Assembly: GCA_942491105.1 (NCBI GenBank)
Contig: CALNZX010000010.1
Location: forward strand, 124,001 to 188,000
Origin: JBBEAM01 sp942491105
GTDB taxonomy: Bacteria > Pseudomonadota > Alphaproteobacteria > Kiloniellales > DSM-21159
Direction: 5' to 3'
Length of the DNA: 64,000 nt
Position 1 is the stretch's first letter; every line of letters begins with the position of its first letter. The notes beneath the pieces were generated by a model. That model worked only from the letters and a program-made list of their open reading frames with translations, did not search any database and was not told the DNA's origin. The translations under genes were made by a program, and so were the position numbers. This document shows positions 23,364 to 32,427 of the stretch, piece by piece.

Positions 23364-24733
23364 TCCGCCGCCGGACGCCCGACGCGGGCTGCCTGCCGCC
23401 GCCAATCGCCCAGGGCTATCTGGACGGCGCCCTGGGGCGCCTGCTGCTCAAGCCCTGGTTCGACCAGATCGCGCTCTGGTACATCGCCTCCCGCTACCTG
23501 CCTTTGTCGCGGGCCTGGGCGGCGGCGACACTGGCCAATGGCGATAGCGCGCGCTTCCAGGAGGAGCTTGGATGGCGCAAGCCGCCCAAGCTGCGCTGGC
23601 GTCTAGCCATGGAAGAGGTGGCGCGGCGCCGTGGCGCCTATGACCGCGCGCTGCTGCGTTGGGATTCCAACTTCTATGCGGACTCCGCGCCGGGACCGGA
23701 ATCTCTGGTCGATGCCGAGTTGACGCGGCAACAGCTGGCGACGCGCTATGCCCTGACGCGCGCGGCCTTTCTTGGCGTTAATGCCCGCGTCGAGCCGCTG
23801 CTGTGGCGCGTGCCAAGCCCCAGTGAAGTGATGCAGCGCCATGAGACGCGCCTTGCCGATCCCGAAGCCGCCTATACGCCCGGCGCGCTGCCCCGGGTCG
23901 AGGTCTCCCACGCCGTGCCAAGTACCCTGGGCCGGGAGTATTTCATCCGCTTCGCCTCGCCGGTGCTCGGCGACCTCGCCCGGGCCCGGGTGCTGGAGCC
24001 CGCGGCGGATGCCGAGCGCACGGTGATCTTCCTGCATGGCATCCTGATGGAAGAAGAAATGTGGCCGCAGCGCGAGGATCCCAGCCACGCGCTGGTGCGC
24101 GAAGGGGTGCGGGTGATCCGTATCGAGGGCCCCTGGCACAACCGCCGCTGCCTGCCGGGTATCTGCCCGGCCGATCCCGTGATCGGGCGCGGCCCGCTCG
24201 GTTTGATCGAGTTGTTCCAGGCCTGGCTGTCGGAGATCGCGGTGGTCATTGCCTGGGCGCGCAGTCAGGGCAGCACGCGGGTGGCGACAGCCAGCGTCTC
24301 GCTCGGTTCCCTGACCAACCAGCTTGTCCTCAGCCACAGCCGCCATTGGCCCGAGGCCTGCCGGCCGGACGCTGGCTTGCTGATCGCGACCAGCGGCGAA
24401 CTGATGAACCTGGCCTATCGCGGTGCCTTGACCCGGCGTCTCGGTCTCAAGAGCCGCATGGAGGAAGCCGGATGGGACGAACGCGAGGTCGCGCGCTGGC
24501 GACCCTTGCTCGAACCCGGGGATCTGCCCGAATCCCTGCGCGGCAAGGTCGTCATGGTGCTGGGGCAGGCCGATGTGATCACCCCCTACACCGGCGGGCG
24601 GCGCCTGGCGCGGCGCTGGGGCGTAACTGGGGACAAGCTGCACATCTATCCGCGCGGCCATTTCTCGGCCAGCCTCTCGGTGCTGGTCGATCCGGGGCCG
24701 ATCGCGCAGCTCAAGCGGTTGCTATCGGAATGA
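23360..24733 (+). CDS. Alpha/beta hydrolase of unknown substrate, coupled to the TMADH-like gene
   Basis: 457 residues. The hydrolase core lies in the C-terminal half: oxyanion-loop HG in VIFLHGILMEEEMW, nucleophile elbow S312-V-S314-L-G316, acidic residue in GQADVITPYTGG and histidine in YPRGHFSASLS. The N-terminal 210 residues are Arg/Ala-rich and helical without a recognised domain. ATG 23360 overlaps the preceding stop by four bases, which suggests that the two proteins act in one pathway, perhaps by hydrolysing the substrate or product of the flavoprotein. That role is inference. Confidence 0.72.
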   Translation: MIRRRTPDAGCLPPPIAQGYLDGALGRLLLKPWFDQIALWYIASRYLPLSRAWAAATLANGDSARFQEELGWRKPPKLRWRLAMEEVARRRGAYDRALLRWDSNFYADSAPGPESLVDAELTRQQLATRYALTRAAFLGVNARVEPLLWRVPSPSEVMQRHETRLADPEAAYTPGALPRVEVSHAVPSTLGREYFIRFASPVLGDLARARVLEPAADAERTVIFLHGILMEEEMWPQREDPSHALVREGVRVIRIEGPWHNRRCLPGICPADPVIGRGPLGLIELFQAWLSEIAVVIAWARSQGSTRVATASVSLGSLTNQLVLSHSRHWPEACRPDAGLLIATSGELMNLAYRGALTRRLGLKSRMEEAGWDEREVARWRPLLEPGDLPESLRGKVVMVLGQADVITPYTGGRRLARRWGVTGDKLHIYPRGHFSASLSVLVDPGPIAQLKRLLSE

Positions 24734-24778
24734 CGCGCCCTTTGCATTGAGCCCGCGCTTCGCCTATATGCCAGCGGG

Positions 24779-25918
24779 ATGAACACACTCGGTTTCGATA
24801 AAGCGCCCGCGGATACCCGCATCGTCGTCGCCATGTCCGGCGGGGTCGACAGCTCGGTGACGGCCGCCCTGTTGAAGGAAGCCGGCTACGAGGTCGTCGG
24901 CATCACCCTGCAGCTTTACGATCATGGCGCCGCCGTGGAGAAGAAGGGCGCCTGCTGCGCGGGCCAGGATATCTACGATGCCCGCCGCGTCGCCGAGACC
25001 CTGGACATTCCGCATTACGTACTGGATTACGAGAGCCGCTTCCGCGAGGCGGTGATGGAGGACTTCGCCGACAGCTACCTGCGCGGCGAGACCCCGATCC
25101 CTTGCGTGCGCTGCAATCAGTCGGTGAAGTTTCACGACCTGCTCGGGCAGGCGCGGGACTTGGGCGCCGATGCCCTGGCCACGGGCCACTACGTGCGCCG
25201 TGAAGCCGGGCCGGGCGGAAAGGGTCAGCTTTTCCGGGCCCTCGACGACAGCCGCGACCAGAGCTATTTCCTTTTCGCCACCACGCAGCCGCAGCTCGAT
25301 TTCCTGCGGTTTCCGCTCGGCGCGCTGCCGAAGACGGAGACCCGCGCCCTGGCCGAGCGCTTCGCCCTGCCGGTCGCGGCCAAGCCCGACAGCCAGGATA
25401 TCTGCTTCGTTCCCAATGGGTCCTACGCGCGGGTGGTCGAGCGGATGCGGCCGGGCGCCCTGGATGCCGGGGAGATCGTCGATCTCGACGGAAAGGCGCT
25501 TGGCCGGCACGAGGGCATCATCAACTACACCATCGGACAGCGCCGAGGCCTTGGCATCGGTGGCGTCGAAGACCCGCTCTATGTAATTCGGCTGGAGCCG
25601 GAGAGCCGCCGTGTCGTGGTTGGGCCTCACGAAGCCCTGGCCCGCGATACCATTCACATCAGCGCCGTGAACTGGCTGGACTCACGGCCCTTGGAGGCAA
25701 GGCCGCGGGGCGTTCAGGTCAAGCTGCGCAATACCCAGGCGCCGATCGCGGCGGAGGTTCTGGCGGGCCGGGACGGCGGCGCGGAAATTCGCCTGCCGGC
25801 GCCGCAGCACGGCGTTTCGCCTGGCCAGGCCGCGGTTTTCTATGAGGGAGACAGGGTGCTCGGCGGCGGCTGGATCGCCGCCACGGAGCTCAGCACGGCG
25901 GCTGGCCGGCTTAGCTAA
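24779..25918 (+). CDS. mnmA: tRNA-specific 2-thiouridylase
   Basis: 379 residues. PP-loop SGGVDSSV near residue 20, catalytic cysteine in PCVRCNQSVKF and second cysteine in DSQDICFVPNG, plus the C-terminal beta-barrel. It thiolates U34 of Lys, Glu and Gln tRNAs using sulfur relayed from IscS, whose gene lies 6 kb upstream. The stop TAA overlaps the stop of the convergent TadE-like gene. Confidence 0.97.
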   Translation: MNTLGFDKAPADTRIVVAMSGGVDSSVTAALLKEAGYEVVGITLQLYDHGAAVEKKGACCAGQDIYDARRVAETLDIPHYVLDYESRFREAVMEDFADSYLRGETPIPCVRCNQSVKFHDLLGQARDLGADALATGHYVRREAGPGGKGQLFRALDDSRDQSYFLFATTQPQLDFLRFPLGALPKTETRALAERFALPVAAKPDSQDICFVPNGSYARVVERMRPGALDAGEIVDLDGKALGRHEGIINYTIGQRRGLGIGGVEDPLYVIRLEPESRRVVVGPHEALARDTIHISAVNWLDSRPLEARPRGVQVKLRNTQAPIAAEVLAGRDGGAEIRLPAPQHGVSPGQAAVFYEGDRVLGGGWIAATELSTAAGRLS

Positions 25919-26361
25919 CCGCCGTTCGGGAAAGCCAGGAATCCGCTGGAGTCCGCGGTCAGCGTGAAGCCGGGTATCAGGGGAAACCAGGGACGGTACT
26001 GAAAGCTGACTTCGATGGTAATCAGGCTGGTATTGGTGCCCGGGTCGATGGGGGCCGTGGCCGCGAAAACGGCCATCTGACCGTCGACCACGCCGAGCAT
26101 GCGCGAGGACGCGTAGGCCTCGATCTCCTCGGTGGTCACTTCGCCGTCGCGCACGATGGCAAAGCGCGTGCCCTCCTGAGCCGCGAAATCGAGCGCGGTC
26201 TGGGTGTAGACGATCCGCCCCACCTCGACCAACCCCGTTATCAGCATGACCAGGATCGGCAGGGAGAGGGCGAATTCGGCCGCGATAACGCCGCGGGAAT
26301 CTCGCCGGAAGCCAGCGATGGTCTGCAGGATCGACCGAATGGAGAGCCTGTTCGAAGGCAT
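25915..26361 (-). CDS. TadE-like pilus assembly protein (second TadE)
   Basis: 148 residues with one N-terminal membrane helix preceded by the TadE motif RDSRGVIAAEFALSLPILVMLI; E in AAEFAL is the typical conserved glutamate. The rest is a small periplasmic domain. TadE/TadF pseudopilins assist Flp/Tad pilus assembly. It is the third gene of a minus-strand trio, ten bases after the other TadE-like gene. No tad ATPase, prepilin peptidase or Flp pilin is in the window. Confidence 0.85.
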   Translation of the reverse strand: MPSNRLSIRSILQTIAGFRRDSRGVIAAEFALSLPILVMLITGLVEVGRIVYTQTALDFAAQEGTRFAIVRDGEVTTEEIEAYASSRMLGVVDGQMAVFAATAPIDPGTNTSLITIEVSFQYRPWFPLIPGFTLTADSSGFLAFPNGG

Positions 26362-26371
26362 CTGTGTGTTC

Positions 26372-26899
26372 CTATTTCAGCCGGACGGAGTTTTCCGCCA
26401 TCAACTGAACGCTGCTGCCTATTCCGGGGTAGGGCAGCATGTACACGTAAGGCAGGTCCAGTTGCACGTTGGCATAGGTCCGGGTTTCCGCGCAGGGCTG
26501 TGACATGCCCGAAGGCGGGACGCATTCGATGGGCTGCGCATCGGGACAGGTGCAGGACAGCCAGACCTTCAGGCCTTCTTCTCCGGGGTCTGAGGTAAGG
26601 AAGGAAGCCGAGTTGATCACCGCCTGGCGGATTTCGTTGATCGAGGTGAGGGCTTCCTCCTCATCGGCACTGGGGTCGAGCGAGGGGTGGCGCACCAGAG
26701 CCAGCTGCGTACCAGCGCGCGCGGCATTCATCATTTCGAGCTTGCGGACGTAGCCGAGTCCGAAGTCCAGGATCGCCATGGTCAGGGCCGCGAAGATCAT
26801 CGAGCCGATTGCAATTTCGGCCAGGATCACGCCGTCCTGCTCCCTGCCGAAGCGGCGCAGCACTGCAGACAACCGGAAGGGGCGTTTGACTGTGCTCAT
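26372..26899 (-). CDS. TadE-like pilus assembly protein (first TadE)
   Basis: 175 residues: basic N-terminus, then REQDGVILAEIAIGSMIFAALTMAILDF, the TadE-type membrane segment, and a periplasmic domain with three or four cysteines (SCTCPDAQPIECVPP, MSQPCAE) that could form disulfides. It lies between the TadG gene (18 bases) and the second TadE gene (10 bases), so one transcript is likely. Confidence 0.82.
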   Translation of the reverse strand: MSTVKRPFRLSAVLRRFGREQDGVILAEIAIGSMIFAALTMAILDFGLGYVRKLEMMNAARAGTQLALVRHPSLDPSADEEEALTSINEIRQAVINSASFLTSDPGEEGLKVWLSCTCPDAQPIECVPPSGMSQPCAETRTYANVQLDLPYVYMLPYPGIGSSVQLMAENSVRLK

Positions 26900-26917
26900 C
26901 TGAAGTATCCCAGTGAC

Positions 26918-28267
26918 TTAGTTGAGCAAGACGACTTGGCGCTGCTGGGTCGAGGATTCGACGGAGATCCCGACATCGGTGCAGACGGCTTCGTCGTTGC
27001 GCAGGTAGGAGTTGCCCGAAAAATCGATCATCCTCGCGATCAAATGGATGCAGCCGGGCAAATCGGCGCCGCCGCGGAAGTCCACGGCCTGGGTCGGTAT
27101 GTAGATGGCGCCACGCAGCTCCATCGTGCTGCCGCCATTCAGAAGATTGCTGCCGCCGGAGTCCGCCGTGCGGTCCTTGTAGAGTACGATGCCGGCGAAA
27201 GCTCCGGTGGAGGGCGCCTTGATGTCGATGACCGCGCCGCCGTTGATATGTATATCGCCCACACTGCCGGCGCTGCTACCGGTCATCACGATGGTGAGGC
27301 CGGAACCGCTGGTACAGGAGGGGCAGTGAATCTCCGCCTGGGAGTTAATGCTGATGTCGCCGTTATGAATGTAGTAGGTCCCAGGCGCCATATCGAGATC
27401 GCCCTGGATGTTGAAGTCGCCGCAGAGCTTGTAGGAGCCTCCAGGGCTCGAAGGCGCAAGGCTATCGTAGCGGTTCGGCTTAACCCTGAATTGGCCAGAA
27501 TAGTCGCAGCTTCCCGGTGCGGCAGGGAAGCTGGTATCGGCGTAAGGATCCGGGTTGTTGATCGCGTTGAAGGGCATCAGGTTGCCATTGGCGGAGTAAA
27601 TTTCGCCGCTGCCGGAAACGATGATGTCGCCACGCGCCTGCGCTGGGTTGGCATAGAGCGTCGCATTGCCGCCGACATAGAGGGACTCGGCGGCCTCGGA
27701 GTGGGAGTAGACGCCGCAGCCGACATTGACCGTGGTATTGCCCATGAAATTGACGGTATGCGGCGCGTAGGGGTCCAGACCGATAATGCAGTTGGTGCCG
27801 TTGCCGCGAATGCCGCCCATGGCGCTGGCGGCGACGGAAGGCTTGTAATCGATGAACATGCTGGTGAAGAACACAGGTGCCGTGCGGCGGACCAGGACCT
27901 GGACCTCCGCGGTCGACGCGCCCATCGCTTCCCCATTCAATAGGGTCACCACGAACTCGTCGCCTGCCCGGCTCTCGTAGCCGTTGCGCTGCGCCTCGGA
28001 CAGGGCCTCGGCTTCCACGCCTTGCTGATCCATCCCGGCCATCACCGCATGGGTCGCGGCGACCACGGCGGAATCCGCGATGTTCTGGGTTAATCGGCGT
28101 TCGGCATACCAGCTTGAAAGGTCCACGCCCAAGCCGGTCACCCCGACCACGACGGGCAGGCTCAAGGCCATCAGCACCATGACCGAGCCCTTGGTCTCTT
28201 TCAGCCAGCCGTTCACACCTTGATAGAAAGCATGGCCCATAGTGGCCAAGGCAGTATGCGTCTTCAT
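26918..28267 (-). CDS. TadG-like Flp pilus assembly protein
   Basis: 449 residues. N-terminal TadE/G-type membrane segment KGSVMVLMALSLPVVVGVTG followed by GVDLSSWYAERRLTQNIADSAVVAATHAV, the usual TadG start. The C-terminal 250 residues form a beta-helix-like Gly/Asn/Ser-rich region (repeats such as GNTTVNVGCG, NGDISINSQAEIHC, HINGGAVIDIKAP), with CPSC; it looks like a surface or periplasmic domain. ATG 28267 has GAGAG upstream; ATG 28291 would add eight residues. First gene of the tad trio, preceded by an AT-rich region. Confidence 0.82.
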   Translation of the reverse strand: MKTHTALATMGHAFYQGVNGWLKETKGSVMVLMALSLPVVVGVTGLGVDLSSWYAERRLTQNIADSAVVAATHAVMAGMDQQGVEAEALSEAQRNGYESRAGDEFVVTLLNGEAMGASTAEVQVLVRRTAPVFFTSMFIDYKPSVAASAMGGIRGNGTNCIIGLDPYAPHTVNFMGNTTVNVGCGVYSHSEAAESLYVGGNATLYANPAQARGDIIVSGSGEIYSANGNLMPFNAINNPDPYADTSFPAAPGSCDYSGQFRVKPNRYDSLAPSSPGGSYKLCGDFNIQGDLDMAPGTYYIHNGDISINSQAEIHCPSCTSGSGLTIVMTGSSAGSVGDIHINGGAVIDIKAPSTGAFAGIVLYKDRTADSGGSNLLNGGSTMELRGAIYIPTQAVDFRGGADLPGCIHLIARMIDFSGNSYLRNDEAVCTDVGISVESSTQQRQVVLLN

Positions 28268-28591
28268 ACCGATCTCTCTTTCTTTGGCCATCCGGCGCCC
28301 AGGTCTTGCCCAAGCAGTTCATACTTTGTTAAGTATAAATAGATAGCTTTTTAGTTACTTTTCATAATCTATACAATGAACACAAGTAATCGACTAATTC
28401 AGTAAATTAAACGTTAAACAACAGGGGGTGCAAAAATTTATTTTGCGGGGGTAATTGCCGGAAGAGTCTCCGGCGCGCAAAGCACCGCGCGCGGCCGCGA
28501 ATCTCATGAAAAGCTTCGGGGTGCGGCGGCAGGACGGCAATCGGTCTAGCGGACCCCAGCCTTCGAACTTAGTCCGGCAGTATCGGAGAGA
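28268..28591. promoter_or_regulatory. AT-rich control region upstream of the tad trio
   Basis: This 324-base stretch between the CAP gene and tadG holds no convincing gene. Bases about 28320-28450 are strikingly AT-rich against GC-rich surroundings and include a perfect hairpin ATACTT-TGTT-AAGTAT (28321-28336), suitable as an operator or promoter of the minus-strand tad genes. A 6-base-pair hairpin GCCGGA-N6-TCCGGC (28457-28474) may end transcripts from the CAP gene. The 13-mer GCGCGCGGCCGCG occurs at 28487-28499 and 28606-28618. Confidence 0.55.
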
Positions 28592-29185
28592 TCAGGGCGT
28601 TCCCTGCGCGCGGCCGCGCGGCTGCAGATTCTTCTGCAACTGATAGGCAGGCTGCAGCACAAGCACCACCTGCGGTGTCGAAGATGCGTTCGCGTTGGGC
28701 TGCGTTCCGTTCTGTTGGGTTGCCGGGGCCGCCAGTACGACGGTCCAGACATCGCTGGCGATACCATTCTCGAGAACAAGGCTGCCGGAGCTGTAGCCGA
28801 GACCGATTTCCGTGGCCTCCGCGAGACGCAGGTTGTGCGCGTGCGGGGGGCTTTCCAGCCAGGCAGCGAGGACCGTTTCGGGATCGTCGGGACCGGCGGC
28901 GATGTTTTCCGCGAGCAGGCGGTAGCTATAGCCGGAGTCATCGGCGCGCTGCTGCAGATCGCGGCCATCGGGACCGCTGTGCCCGATGAAATCGTCGCGT
29001 ACCATGTAGTCGCTGTGGGTCTGGGATAACCCATCGAGCTGTGGATTACGGGATAGCGGAGACAGACCCTCCTCGGCCCGCAAGGCGTTGATGGCAATCA
29101 GCAGTTCGCTGGTGAAATCGCTTTCCGCTGCTTGAGCCGGCACGGCCAGGGCACAGAACAGCAAGGCGGCGAAGAATTTGTTCAT
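28592..29185 (-). CDS. Secreted CAP/SCP-domain protein
   Basis: 197 residues with a clear signal peptide (MNKFFAALLFCALAVPAQA). The CAP domain is recognised by LSQTHSDYMVRDDFIGHSGPDG, RADDSGYSYRLLAENIA and the glutamate/histidine residues of the CAP cavity (H in THSDYM, E in LAENIA). It ends with a Gln/Asn/Pro-rich tail. Bacterial CAP proteins are secreted and of mostly unknown function. The ATG at 29185 overlaps the stop of the ketopantoate reductase gene, so the genes are coupled; ATG 29194 is an alternative. Confidence 0.85.
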   Translation of the reverse strand: MNKFFAALLFCALAVPAQAAESDFTSELLIAINALRAEEGLSPLSRNPQLDGLSQTHSDYMVRDDFIGHSGPDGRDLQQRADDSGYSYRLLAENIAAGPDDPETVLAAWLESPPHAHNLRLAEATEIGLGYSSGSLVLENGIASDVWTVVLAAPATQQNGTQPNANASSTPQVVLVLQPAYQLQKNLQPRGRAQGTP

Positions 29186-30162
29186 CGATAGCATCCGGCG
29201 ATTGTCGCGCGTTGCCGCACCAAAGCCAAGACGGTATCGATCGCCGGGGTCGCAATTTCGACCAAAAGGCCGAGTTCCTGAACCGCGGCGACCAGGGCAT
29301 CGATTTCCATCGGCCGCCCGCTTTCCAAATCCTGCAGCATCGAGGTCTTGTGTTCCCCGACATCGCCGGCTCCGGCAATTCTGCGGTCGACGTCGATGGG
29401 AAAGCTGACGCCCAGCTTCTCGCCGATGGCCTGCGCCTCGAGCATCATCGCGCGGGCGACGCCATGGGTGCCCGGGTCATTCACGATGGCGTCCAGGGTG
29501 GCGCCGGTCAGCGCGGAGATGGGGTTGAAGGAGAGATTGCCCCAGAGCTTGATCCAGATGTCGTCGCGAATGCGTGGACGAACGGGCGCCTTGAGATTGG
29601 CCGCGACCATGGCCTTGGAGAGCGCGAGCAGGCGCTGCGTTTTCTCACCCGAGGGCTCGCCCAGCGGGAAGCGGTTGGAAGAAATGTGTTTGACGACGCC
29701 CGGCGCGGCCAGTTCGCAGGCGGGGTAGACGACACAGCCTATCGCCCGCTCGGGGCCGATTTTGTCCCACAGCGTGCCGCCGGGGTCGACGCTCTCCAGT
29801 TTCCTGTCCTGATGCGGGCCCTCGAGCTTGTAGAAATACCACCAGGGTACGCCGTTCTGCGCCGTTACAACGGCGGTGTCGGGGCCGAGCAGGGGCTGCA
29901 TGGACTCGACCACGGCGGGCACGGAATGCGCCTTCAGGGCAACGATGACGTAGTCCTGGGGGCCGACCTCGCTGGGGTCGTCGGTGCAGGCGACCTTGGC
30001 GACCTTCTCTTCGCCGCCGATCAGCAGCTTCAGGCCGTTTTCGCGCATCGCCTTGAGATGCGGACCGCGCGCAATCAGCGTGACCTCGGCTTGTTCCGCC
30101 AGGGCGAGTTCGGCACCGATATAGCCGCCGATCGCGCCGGCGCCAAAGACGCAAATTTTCAT
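29182..30162 (-). CDS. panE: 2-dehydropantoate 2-reductase family protein
   Basis: 326 residues. N-terminal NADP-binding motif CVFGAGAIGGYIGAELA, catalytic lysine candidate in IWIKLWGNLSFNPISALTG and the DLESGRPMEIDAL segment common to the family. True PanE reduces ketopantoate in pantothenate synthesis, but many paralogues act on other 2-oxo acids, so the symbol is provisional. Start overlaps the upstream methyltransferase stop by four bases. Confidence 0.85.
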   Translation of the reverse strand: MKICVFGAGAIGGYIGAELALAEQAEVTLIARGPHLKAMRENGLKLLIGGEEKVAKVACTDDPSEVGPQDYVIVALKAHSVPAVVESMQPLLGPDTAVVTAQNGVPWWYFYKLEGPHQDRKLESVDPGGTLWDKIGPERAIGCVVYPACELAAPGVVKHISSNRFPLGEPSGEKTQRLLALSKAMVAANLKAPVRPRIRDDIWIKLWGNLSFNPISALTGATLDAIVNDPGTHGVARAMMLEAQAIGEKLGVSFPIDVDRRIAGAGDVGEHKTSMLQDLESGRPMEIDALVAAVQELGLLVEIATPAIDTVLALVRQRATIAGCYR

Positions 30163-30779
30163 CGGGGCTGTTCCTCTACTTCGACCTTGCGTGCGACGAT
30201 ATGGAAGATATGCCAGTGCTTGGCCTCGCCGCGTACCGTCACGGAGTCTTCCTCTTCTTCCTCCAGCATCTCGATGTCGAAACCGCGAAGCAAGTCCCGT
30301 ACGGCCTCATCGCTGTGGAAAGTAAGATCCTTCTGGCCATTCCAGCTATCGCGCGGACCGAACAGCTGGCCCGCGAAACGCCCGCCGGGCAGGAGAGCGG
30401 TGACGATCTTGCGCCAGACATCGCAAAACTTTCCCGGAGGAACCAGGGGCAGCGAGAAACTGGCGTTGATCAGCAGGGCCGGCGGAAAGGCCATCTCCTC
30501 GAAGCGCACGCAGCAGCTTTGCAGCTTGGCGCTGCAAGCGGTCTTGTCGTGCAGCTGTTTCAAGCCTTCGATCTCGCTGTCGACGGCGAGCAGTTCCCAG
30601 CCGCGTTTGAGGATTTCCAGGGAGTCCCGCCCGCTGCCACAGCCCAGATCGATGGCGTAACCCTTGCGTCCTTCCCGCTCGAAGCTATCGAGTGCGGCGA
30701 GCAGGGTCCGGCGTGGCGGCCGTCCCTCGGTCTTTGCATAGTACTCCGGCCAGGAGAGGGGTTCGGCCGCGCCGGACAT
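30159..30779 (-). CDS. Class I SAM-dependent methyltransferase
   Basis: 206 residues. Motif I AIDLGCGSGRDSLEIL and the acidic residue ending strand 2 (LLAVDSE) define the SAM site; the C-terminal SVTVRGEAKHWHIFHIVARK resembles TehB/UbiE-like small-molecule methyltransferases. The substrate is not known. ATG 30779 overlaps the stop of the upstream acyl-CoA ligase by one base (TGATG), and its own stop overlaps panE, so four minus-strand genes from 32296 to 28592 form one tightly packed unit. Confidence 0.85.
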   Translation of the reverse strand: MSGAAEPLSWPEYYAKTEGRPPRRTLLAALDSFEREGRKGYAIDLGCGSGRDSLEILKRGWELLAVDSEIEGLKQLHDKTACSAKLQSCCVRFEEMAFPPALLINASFSLPLVPPGKFCDVWRKIVTALLPGGRFAGQLFGPRDSWNGQKDLTFHSDEAVRDLLRGFDIEMLEEEEEDSVTVRGEAKHWHIFHIVARKVEVEEQPR

Positions 30780-32296
30780 CAGGCCAAGCCCAGCTTTTCC
30801 GCCAGGCCGATGCGTTGCAGCTTGCCGGTCGCGCCCTTGGGGATTTCCTCCAGGAACAGGACTCTGCGCGGCACCTTGAAGTCGGCGAGGCGCTCGGCGG
30901 CGAAGTCGCGCAGCGCCCGCTCATTCAACTCCTGACCCTCGCGCAGCACCACGGCGGCGGCCACTTCCTCGCCCAGCTTGTCGTGGGGCATGGCGAAGGT
31001 CACGACCTGGGCGACGGCGGGATGGTCCATCAGCACCTCGTCGACCTCGCGCGGCGAGATCTTCTCGCCGCCGCGGTTGATGATCTCCTTGAGGCGGCCG
31101 GTAATCCGCAGGTAGCCCTGGTCGTCCAGCACGCCCTGATCGCCGGTGTGGAACCAGCCATGGGCGAAGGCTTCCTCGTTGGCCTTGGGGTTGGCCTCGT
31201 AACCCTGGGTGACGTTGGGGCCGCGAATCACGATCTCGCCGGTTTCGCCGGCCGCCAGCAGTTTGCCGCCGTTGCCCATCACCGCGACTTCGGGGCCGGC
31301 GGCGATGCCGACGCTGCCCGGTTTGCGCTCGGCCGGGGGAAGGGGATTGCTGGCCATCTGATGGGCGGCCTCGGTCATGCCGTAGGACTCGATGACCGGG
31401 CAACCGAAGGTCGCCTCCAGCTCCGCCATGACCTGCGGCGGTAGGGAGGAGGAGGAGGAGCGGATCAGCCGCAGCTTGAGTGCCTCGACCGCCGCCTCGT
31501 TGCGCGCGGCGCGCGACAGGATCGCCTGGTGCATGGTCGGCACCGCCGTGTACCAGCTCGGCTCGGCCTCGCCCATCCACTGGAAAACCTTGAGCGCGTT
31601 GAAGCCGGGGGTACAGAACACGGACGCGCCGGCGGCCAGGGACGACAGCACCGCGGCGATCAGGCCGTGGATGTGGAACAGCGGCATGATGTTGAGGCAG
31701 CGGTCCTCGGGAGCCAGCTGAAGCGCGGCCCCGATGTGCCGCGCCGAGGCGGCGAGGTTCGCCTGGCTCAGCGGTACGATCTTGGGCCGCGAGGTGGTGC
31801 CCGAGGTGTGCAGGATCAAGGCGATGTCCTCGGCCTGGGCGGGGCCGGTCGCGGCGGCTTCGCCGAGCTTTTCGCCGCTCAGCTCGAAGCTGCCCGCCGG
31901 CGCGCCTTCGGGCACGCTCAGCTCGATCACGGGAATCCCATGCTTGGCGGCAACCTCCAGGGCTGGCGAGCTGCTGCCGGCCTCGACCAGCAGGGCCTTG
32001 GCCTTGAGGTCGGTGAGGTAGAAGTCGAATTCCTCGGCGCGGTAGCCCGGATTGAGCGGCGCCGTGGCGGCGCCGGCGCCGACCGCGACGAAGGCGGCGG
32101 CCATCTCCGGCCCGTTCGGCAACACCATGGCCACCCGGTCGTTGCGGCCGATACCCAGCGCGTTGAGCCGGGCGACCGTCGCGCTCATCAAGTCGCGCAG
32201 GCCTGCGTGGCTGAGGGGCGCGCGATCCGGCGCGAGAATGGCGGGCGCGCCGGCTTCGCCCTGGGCGAGCAGCGTCTGGAGAGTGCTGTGGGTCAT
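30779..32296 (-). CDS. Acyl-CoA synthetase (AMP-forming), oxalyl-CoA-ligase-like
   Basis: 505 residues with the adenylate-forming motifs in order: P-loop-like LHTSGTTSRPKIVPLS, ESYGMTEAAHQMASNP, GWFHTGDQG, RITGRLKEIINRGGEKISPREVDEVL, and the C-terminal catalytic lysine in PKGATGKLQR. The short N-terminus and GMTEAAHQMASNPLPP resemble the plant AAE3/yeast Pcs60 oxalyl-CoA synthetase group, but substrate assignment is uncertain. First gene of the minus-strand unit; the methyltransferase follows with a one-base overlap. Confidence 0.85.
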   Translation of the reverse strand: MTHSTLQTLLAQGEAGAPAILAPDRAPLSHAGLRDLMSATVARLNALGIGRNDRVAMVLPNGPEMAAAFVAVGAGAATAPLNPGYRAEEFDFYLTDLKAKALLVEAGSSSPALEVAAKHGIPVIELSVPEGAPAGSFELSGEKLGEAAATGPAQAEDIALILHTSGTTSRPKIVPLSQANLAASARHIGAALQLAPEDRCLNIMPLFHIHGLIAAVLSSLAAGASVFCTPGFNALKVFQWMGEAEPSWYTAVPTMHQAILSRAARNEAAVEALKLRLIRSSSSSLPPQVMAELEATFGCPVIESYGMTEAAHQMASNPLPPAERKPGSVGIAAGPEVAVMGNGGKLLAAGETGEIVIRGPNVTQGYEANPKANEEAFAHGWFHTGDQGVLDDQGYLRITGRLKEIINRGGEKISPREVDEVLMDHPAVAQVVTFAMPHDKLGEEVAAAVVLREGQELNERALRDFAAERLADFKVPRRVLFLEEIPKGATGKLQRIGLAEKLGLA

Positions 32297-32427
32297 GGAG
32301 TCTCAGGATTCCTTGGCTTAGGTCTCGATGGAGGGCGAGAAAACGAAATTCCAGCGAACAAGACAAGTGGCCCTGCAGGAAATGCTACAATTCCTTCAAC
32401 GACTCCAATGCAATGACGAGGGCGGCG

